Shown here: piece after piece, positions 23,235-64,000 of the stretch
Position numbering within the stretch: position 1 is the first letter of the stretch
Layout of the letters: every line of letters starts with the position of its first letter
NCBI GenBank assembly: GCA_039707465.1
Contig: CM077646.1
Span: forward strand, 78,206,715-78,270,714
Direction of reading: 5' to 3'
DNA: 64,000 nucleotides
Source: Rhabdophis nuchalis
Lineage: Eukaryota > Chordata > Lepidosauria > Squamata > Natricidae
Program-made: the position numbers and the translations under genes
Notes under the pieces: generated by a model
Databases searched by the model: none
What the model was told of the DNA's origin: nothing
What the model saw: only the letters and a program-made list of their open reading frames with translations

Positions 23235-24760
23235 AAAGCTTAATGAAGTATGCTAGATTGTATCCCTAAGAAAAACTGGGCTGAGAAGAGGGGGAAATAT
23301 TACTTCAAACTGGAACAAAACTTTCTCAGCTGTGGGAAGAGGAAAAATATAACACGCTGAGGACATCTCATATAAACACAATTACCATAGCATGTCTATG
23401 GCCAAACAGATGAACATCGGGATGACTCTATGCTGACCCAGAAATTAGTTTTATACAGTGTAAGTCAGGTTCTTGTTGTTGCTACATTTGCACATCATAC
23501 TATTACAAAATATAATGTATTAGTTTGAGGCCAGTATGTTGGATTAACCTCGTTATTGTCTTATTCTATAAGTCATAGTTTAAAAAAATATAGTTCAGTG
23601 TACTGTATGAAGCCAGTTTTTATGTAGTGTGTAGTCCTTCTAAATTTAGTACCTGGAAATGTCTTAAAAGCTGATTATGCAATATTGACATCACATCAGA
23701 CTAAACATGATAATGCTGGATCCATTGTATTATCAGAGTCAGGAAACCAAGTTTCCAGCTTCTGTGTTCCTTTACCCAATTTTATGGAATCAATGATTCT
23801 GAAATATTTTAAATACATAAGTTATGGCAGCCTTTTAAAACTTGATGCTTCTAGAAATGTTGGAACTTCATTTGTCAGAATTCCAATAATGACACAGTCG
23901 GGGAACTATAGAGTAGATAACACCCAGTCTTCCCCAATCTTAGTAGAAATTTAGGCCATTGTTTGTATATTTCTAAGGCATACATAAAAATAGAAATCAT
24001 TGAAATGAACAGCAAAGAAGGATAAGTTTTCTCCTACAATTTATAGGAAAAATACATAACAAAACCAAATGAGAGTTTGTTATTAACCCATTTTTCAACT
24101 TCAGTAGCAAATGTACCATCTTTCAAGGTCATACTATTTCCAGTATAACACTTTCAGAATGACCTGCTTTGGGATCTGGATGTGTGCTGATGGCAGACTG
24201 ACAGCTTCCAAAGTAACAACTGACTTCAGACAATTTACATATCTTTATTGGTGTGTGTTCAGAATGTTAAATTTTCAAGTCTTTCTTGGTATATCTGTAG
24301 AAGGTTGCCAAGTAATAAAAGTACCATCCCACTCCAATTTAGATAGATTTGTAAAATCATACTTAAAGACTTTTAATTGGATATAAGTTTTAAAAATGAA
24401 GAATATAGTCCCTTTTGATAGGAAAAATAAATTAACTCAGAGAATGTCCTAAAAACCATTCTGATTGCACTGGAATCTCATATCTATAGATTTCTTTTCC
24501 TCTTATCATTCCCTATTAAAAGCATTTGGTCTCCACTTCCGAAACATTGCTTATCCATTGCTGTTCTGCATCAGTCAGCTTTTCTAATTTATACTGAATA
24601 CTGTACTTATTTCCATTTTCCTTTTAAATGTTTGTAATCAACAAAGCAGCACTCACGTTAAAAAAAACTACATTAAAACTCTCTTAAGAATTAACATTCA
24701 TTAAATTAAAATTAAAAGTCGACTTTTGAAGAAAACGTGATAGTATCTTTAACTGTAGCA
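23235..24760. other. intergenic, nothing recognised
   Basis: AT-rich, unique-looking sequence ahead of the DCP1A promoter. No coding evidence. Confidence 0.45.
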
Positions 24761-24764
24761 TCAG

Positions 24765-24905
24765 ATGTCTATGGAGAGTCTCAGTCATCCAGGTCACAAA
24801 GGCGTTTTTTTTCAAGAGGCAACTGGACTTTTGTTTTTCTTTGAAGACTTTCGCTCTCATCCAAGAAGTTTCTTCAGCTCTTCTTCAGACCGAAGTTCAG
24901 AACAT
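24765..24905 (-). repeat. copy 1 of the GGATGAGAAGC repeat family (truncated)
   Basis: Contains TGGAGAGTCTCAGTCATCCA, TTTCAAGAGGCAACTGGACT, and CTTTCGCTCTCATCCAAGAA. Shared with 25884-26224, 43588-43810 and 55698-56116. Only one arm is present here. It lies about 100 bp 5' of the DCP1A CpG island. Confidence 0.75.
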
Positions 24906-25231
24906 GTTCTGGTTATAAACTATCCAGTAGCAAGTAAACAGATTTCCAAGCTTTAAAAACAAAACAAAACACCTCAATTCGAATTTGTAGCTGAGAAAAA
25001 TTCGCGAACGAAAAAAAAGAAGAGAAACGAAAACACGGCGGCGACTTTTCCAACGCCCTAAGCGCTCCCTCCCATGGACGGAACGGAACGTCTGGGGTAG
25101 AAATTCCCGCCCGGCGGAGGAGGAAGGTTGCGCGCAGAGCGGAATATCACTGCGTTCCCCGCGGTTTCCGCTCCCCTGTTTCTTTTTCTCTTCCTTCCTT
25201 TCTCCGCTGTTGCCGAGATCCCGGATCCAAG

Positions 25232-58492
<33,261 letters not shown>

Positions 58493-61400
58493 CTGCAATG
58501 AATTGAATCCTACTGATCACCTATCTGCTTCAGAAACATTATGCCTCTTCTGTACAACTCTTATATTTTAAAGACATTTTTTGAGTTCCTGAAGTCTTTC
58601 TAAGCCTCCAAGGAATACTGTTCCTTAGAAATATTGTATAAATAATGTTCTAAGAAATGGTGTGGTTTCACTGTGACCAGTTACCAGCAGGATTTTATTT
58701 CTGTGTGGGAAATATGGTCTTACGTTTAACGGCACATTTTTCTTATTGTTTTAAGCAGTGTCAAATATTTGATGTAATTCTTTTCCATATGCACCCTGTC
58801 TGTTCAAGATAACTAAATTAAGAACATCAGCAGTTGTGAAACCAGCTTCAAATTTAAGGAGCCATGGAAGAGTTTAAGACGATACTTCTAAGGCTTTCAA
58901 AGGAATGGACATGCAGTATAACATTTCTGCTTTTAGCCTTAACATAGCGACAGGATGACCTCTGGGTCATATCAACCACAAAATGGCTCTTCTGTATGCA
59001 GAATACACATTCACTTTTACTAGGAATATATGAAATATGATTTTCCTTGAACAATAAGTTCAGTGTGTTTTGTCAGATATATATATATATATTTTTAAAA
59101 ACATTTAAAAAAATTATTTCAGTGGAATATCATTTGCCTCCCTATCCAGGTCAAATGCCATAGATTTTCCTGTAGAAAGGTTGAAGTGTTTCTAGATAAG
59201 CTGTTGTTCAGTTACTGTTTGGAATAGTATTAAAAACTCTCCTTAAACTTGCATTATATACTGCTGTAAAGATCAAACTTCTTCCCAAAATAAGTCAGAA
59301 TCTGATCTCTGTTTTATATGCTGCTATTGGTCTTTTGTGATTTCTATTTATTTCATTCTAGCATGTTACAGTAGCTAGCAATACTTAAGTGATAACATAT
59401 ACTCAATTTACTCAAGCAATAGCAATGTAAAGATTAGCATTTTTAAAATTATGTCTTTGTTTTATATTGTGAAATGTAATTTTGTAGTCAGTTTAGCCAT
59501 TCAAGTTGCACTGCTTATTTTTCAAAGCATGGTTGAAATGGAGGAGCATAGTCTTTGCTCTGTATATTATGGTATATTTCTGTGAAGCCATTGAAAAAGA
59601 GGGCTGGCAAAAAAATAATAGCCTACTATATATGCCCATTGTTTCAAGAGAATCTGTAACAAAGTTCTGGAGTAAATCTTACTGGTCACTGTCAGTGTGA
59701 TAATGAAGATGGTATCATTATCCAGTTGTTATTTCTAATTCATCAATGAAGTTTTGATTATTGTGACTCCATCACAAATCAGTGTTTTTGATATAAACAG
59801 TGTGTTATTTTTTTTAACTAATCAATATGTATACTTAGATTTTGAGTGATTTTAAGTAGAAGTTTTTATGTTTAGCAACTCTGCCTTCTGAAAGAACCTC
59901 TTCAGCCTTTGAAAGTGTTTCTAATAACATAGTATTTTATATTGGTTATATGTACAAAATTCAGGGAAATATGTGTATAGTGACACATATTTGACAGGCT
60001 TTAATAGTGAATTTAAAAGTATCTTTTCAGGCTTCGTAGACTTTTTATAGAAAACCAGAGAGCTCTCTGCTTGTACACTGGATTTATTGTAGCACACCCA
60101 TGTACGTATACCAATAACAAATTTGCTTAGTGCAGCATTCTTCCATGTATAATTACAGGCTATTGTCAGACTATTAAAACTGAATTTTGTTGCCGTGTTT
60201 TGTTTATGGACAAGAAAGAAATACAGTCATAAATTATTGTAGGGAAAAAAAACCTCAGCCATAAATGTGAGATTTGCAGTGATGAAGTATGATAACAGTG
60301 AATGCAAGTATTATATTAAATATATAGAGAAAACGTTTCCTTGACATTGAATGTACTGTTAAGTTCCTCAGTCTCCAAGAATTAATGAGAAAGGGAATGT
60401 TGCATTAAACAGCAAAGATATATCTTTGGTATGTTTGCTCCAATAAAACTTTTTTATTCTTGTTTACTCTTTTGTGTTGAAAAGCAGTGCAAAAGTTAGT
60501 TCATGGCAATTCTCAATTCTTCTTATATTCTCAATATATAAGGATCACAAAATAAGTTGCTATTCTCCAGAGAATGTCCTTCATTAGAAGATACTTTGAA
60601 AGCTTAGTGATTTTTAACATTTTTCATTGATACTGAGTCTTCTACGCCCATTAACATTAACATACTGAGTCTTCTACGCCCATTAAGCTAGAAGAGGGGT
60701 GTACTATGTAGTACAAAGCACTATTGGCAGCATTCACTGTTATCACACTAGTGCTCTTATTGCTTGTGGTCATGTGACAAAATGAAACGCTTTTTAAGAA
60801 TTGCTTTGACAAACTAAACTGCAGAGTAAAATCACAGATGTTTACAAAATGTGGAATCACTGGACAGCTTTAGCCTGATTACCTAAATTTTTAGTGAAGG
60901 TTTCACTTTATAATCTCTCTTATTGTTCTCTGCATGCACCAGTAACAAATGCTTAAATAACCAATTTAGGCTATTGGTTTTAATTTTTCTCCTGGCAAAA
61001 TATCTCTTGAAAGTAGCTCATATTTTAGACTAGATTCTAAAATGAATATACACTATCTAAGCATGAATTTTTACACTGCCTATATGCAACTTCTAAAAAA
61101 GTTTAATATTTGTCTAAAGTGGCTTTCAAATATGCAGCTTATTGAAGATCTGATTGTTGTTTTGTAGGTAAAGATATTGTCTTTGAATTGTGCCTAAATA
61201 ACTATACATTTGTGACACATTTTACAGCATCTAAATATTTTGCAAAGGCCTAAGGCACAATATGACAACAGAAAAGCAATTTGTATTTTCAGTCTTGAAA
61301 TGGAACTTATATTTCAAACTGATTAAATTTTAATTTTTCCTATGTTTGCTTGCTTGGGTCTATTGCATTCCCAGAACTTTCTAATATTATGTGTTAGCAA

Positions 61401-62280
61401 GGGTATAATTATTAAGGGACTTTCAATAAAAGTATTTAATGTCAAGTGTTTGGCACAAATAACAAACAAACAAAAAAGCCCACAAAAACACTAGCAATCT
61501 CTTCTTGGCTATTTAATTGCTCTTTTAGCATATCTTAGAGGAAAGTGTGCAATATATATACATATATATTTCACCTCACTTTTTGACATTTGCAAAAATG
61601 TTAAGATGCAATATCTTCACCTTTGGTGGGGAAAAATTGCAATAATCTTCCCCTTGTAGTTTGCTTTTGTAACAATAGCATGTCTTCGTTTGAAATCCAT
61701 ACGATATTCAGTATGTGGATTTACTGCTTTAGTTTGCACTCCCATACTGATTGTGAGTTTTAGGAGCTTCAGATCTTTATTATCTTAATGACTTTTAGAG
61801 ATTATTGGGCATACTTATATCCCAGTGGTGCAGCACCTATATCTGAAGAATTGCAATAAACAAAATATGACCTCAGTTTCCTAGGTCTGTGGACATAATA
61901 GAAGACACTAAAGGCCATTAAGGAAGAAATACTTGTGTATATTCTCTTCCCAATCTCCTTGACTGTAATATAACTTGTTTATGACCCTGTGCACAGTTAT
62001 TGGTGAATCAGCTTGTTGGAATACATGTGTTGGAATCTTTGATCTGTTGATGCTCCTAGGATAGACTGAATTGTGCCTACTGGTTTTCAAGCGGTTTTTA
62101 AATTGTCATCACAATGCATCAACAGATCAGTATATGGGTATGTAATTTGTGCCATCATATTATGTTGGCAAATATTAAGTTATTGCATAAATGTTTAAAA
62201 ATGAACATTTTCAGTGGAAATTTTGTATGTTTTCAAATATATTTTTGTAATAAAAACTCAAAAAGACAAAAGTTTCAATC
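58493..62280 (+). other. DCP1A: DCP1A 3' UTR (end uncertain)
   Basis: AT-rich, largely free of recognisable transposons, and directly downstream of the stop codon. Candidate AATAAA signals lie at 60442-60447 (followed by T/GT-rich sequence), 61425-61430, 61855-61860 and 62249-62254. DCP1A mRNAs in other vertebrates have long 3' UTRs, so distal use is plausible. The true end cannot be set without transcript data. Confidence 0.55.
60442..60447 (+). terminator. candidate DCP1A poly(A) signal AATAAA
   Basis: CAATAAAACTT is followed within 30 bp by T-rich and TTTTGTGTTG sequence resembling a downstream GU-rich element. It is the best proximal candidate of several in the 3' region. Confidence 0.45.
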
Positions 62281-63950
62281 TGTCCTGAAACTTTCTTGGT
62301 CATAGTTTAATTTTGTGAGAAAAGGCTTAGGCAGGCAGCATATTGAAATACATCAATTGGTTTTATAAAGTAGAAGCTGAACAAAGCATTTTTGTTTTAA
62401 ACCCCCTTTTGTTTTTTTTAGTATTGTTTCCAGTGTCTTATTGCGTTTGACATAAAAGGGTATTAATTTTGGTTATCTGGTAAAATGTGATAGTCAAAAA
62501 TATAATTTAACTTCATTATACAGTACTTAAATGTGCTGAGCTATGCTAGGTTTTATTGGTAGGTCATTATCCACACTACTACAATTACTCATAATTAAGA
62601 GCTGAACTGTGGGGATGTTATTTTCCTTCCTTCGGCATTAAAATGACAAAAGCAACACTGACAAAAGGATAAAGGATTAAATGCTAATGAGTGAACCATT
62701 GTGATTTCATGATGGATTGTATCCAACTGCATTCTTCTGTCTTTAATTAAGAAATTTAATTAAAATGCCTTTCTCTGTACTTTCTTATATTTCCTAGATT
62801 TCCAGGCAATCCACCATACATTCAGAATTCCAACAGTGCTGATGTACCTGTACTTGAAGTTACAACTATTGCATCATACACAGTGGCCACATCATTAAAA
62901 AAATTGGCACTTAGCAGTTTTGCCACCCTTGCAACTTGTTGAAGGGATGCTGCTATAGCCCCACTCACCTGCCTTTCCCTCAACTCAGCCACCCACCCAG
63001 CCCACCAATGCAAGCAAAGTTTCTGCAGCCCCTGGGCCCTGCTTCCTGCCCTGCCAGGTCTCTGAGGCCTTTGGTTTCCTCCCCACTCATACATGTGTGG
63101 GAGGTATAAATTGCTCCACTTCCTTTTTTATTTTTCTGCAGCTGCTGACGGGAGCATCCAGACAACACATAGCCTTACTACAGAGGCCATCTTGCACCAT
63201 TCTGTGAAACAGCTGCCATTCTTGTGATCCCTCAGAAGGATCCTTTTGCTAAGTTGCTTCCAAAATCGCATGAAGCAGCCTCTGTAGGAAGGCCACTCCT
63301 TGCATCAGCTGAGTGATCTTTTGGAAAGTTAACTTCCGATACGTATTTAAGTATTTTCCACCATGGTTACACAGTGTATTGCATCTGATAAAAACCTAAC
63401 TATAAAAAATGAGGTATTTGGAGCTGGGAGAAAAAGATATTGAGAGAATTAAAGAGCTTTAAAAAGATTTCATTAGATAAATAGTGTGATCATAAGAGGG
63501 GGGAGGATTTACTACTAAATCCTACTACTAAATCCTAGTACTACTACTATTGGGGGACGAAAGTTTTGAGGACAAATAAGGAATTTTGTCAATGTTAATT
63601 ACTACAGCTTACCCATTGATACCTATGCAGAAGTCTCAATTCATTATATGTTTGATTAAAATTTTTAGAGAACGTTATAGAACAAACAATGAAAAAAATT
63701 AAGAAAGGCAAATATGTAGAAATGTGAAAATAGCTTTCTTTTCAGTAAATATGATTACAAAGCTCCTTAGAGTTCTCGGTTCTCTATATGGGAACATGAA
63801 TCAGTCTCTTAATATAAAATAGGAAATGACCAATCCAGACAACATGGTGGATTTATTTTATTTCCATTTTTAAAGCATCCTAATTCCAAATTTTAAACTT
63901 GTTAATTGCCTATCATTTCAAAATTATAGTGTGGGATTGGTAGGGAGAGC
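62281..63950. other. downstream flank, no gene seen
   Basis: AT-rich except for a C-rich segment at 62930-63090 that may be part of an unclassified repeat (CACTTAGCAGTTTTGCCACC at 62908 recalls MITE copies). No exon of a neighbouring gene recognised. Confidence 0.4.
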
Positions 63951-63956
63951 AGATCA

Positions 63957-64000
63957 TTTATTTATTTTATTTATTTAATTAAATTTATACCCCGCCCTTC
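63957..64000 (-). repeat. L2-type 3' tail, cut by window end
   Basis: ATTTATTTATTTTATTTATT followed by AAATTTATACCCCGCCCTTC is the complement of an L2/SINE 3' end. The rest lies beyond the window. Confidence 0.65.

Noticed and set aside
1..25000. CACNA1D 5' exons expected by mammalian synteny upstream of DCP1A
   Set aside because: No channel N-terminal or transmembrane coding segment could be recognised on the minus strand; synteny cannot be confirmed from this window.

Overview
This is a vertebrate nuclear window, most likely from a squamate and probably an advanced (colubroid) snake. It carries one split protein-coding gene with GT/AG introns in an AT-rich background filled with CR1, L2 and L1 LINEs, a Sauria-type SINE, other tRNA-derived SINEs, and many hAT DNA transposons. 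LINE 3' tails running into ATTCT-type pentanucleotide repeats match the 'microsatellite seeding' reported for snake CR1 LINEs. The species is inferred from repeat content only.

The one host gene is DCP1A (mRNA-decapping enzyme subunit 1A), on the plus strand from ATG 25232 to TAA 58492. I assembled ten coding exons by eye. All splice phases agree and give 573 codons. The N-terminal EVH1-like domain is spread over exons 1-5, a long low-complexity linker with the SLPSVDLLQKLRL motif lies in exon 7, and the C-terminal trimerisation region spans exons 9-10. A CpG-rich promoter surrounds exon 1, and a long 3' UTR follows exon 10 with several candidate poly(A) signals.

Layout: 1-25000 is intergenic. 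It holds hAT MITEs, a decayed CR1-like LINE (1323-2360), CR1 pieces (5549-6531, 11440-11805), a long L2 with an open RT frame but a YADN catalytic motif (8090-9858), an L1-like element that keeps an intact ORF1 but has no ORF2 (about 11806-13920), SINEs, and a repeat-poor stretch (about 13950-17310). In 25367-58411 the DCP1A introns hold most of the young DNA transposons, including a 2.87-kb hAT with a CpG-rich end (28052-30923), a 1.75-kb hAT with a transposase remnant (40221-41969) and a 1.2-kb non-autonomous hAT with a pyrimidine tract and a CpG-rich block (45206-46421). Two L2 copies, CR1 pieces and a repeated TACAGGTAGTCCTC MITE family are also intronic. 58493 to the end is 3' UTR, flank and minor repeats.

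The most distinctive signal is the set of hAT-type elements whose exact ends can be read from terminal inverted repeats plus 8-bp target duplications: seven exact and two degenerate. They include two 135-bp near-perfect hairpins that share a core but have different termini, and nested insertions that give relative ages. I saw no CRISPR array, bacterial operon, rRNA or functional tRNA gene.
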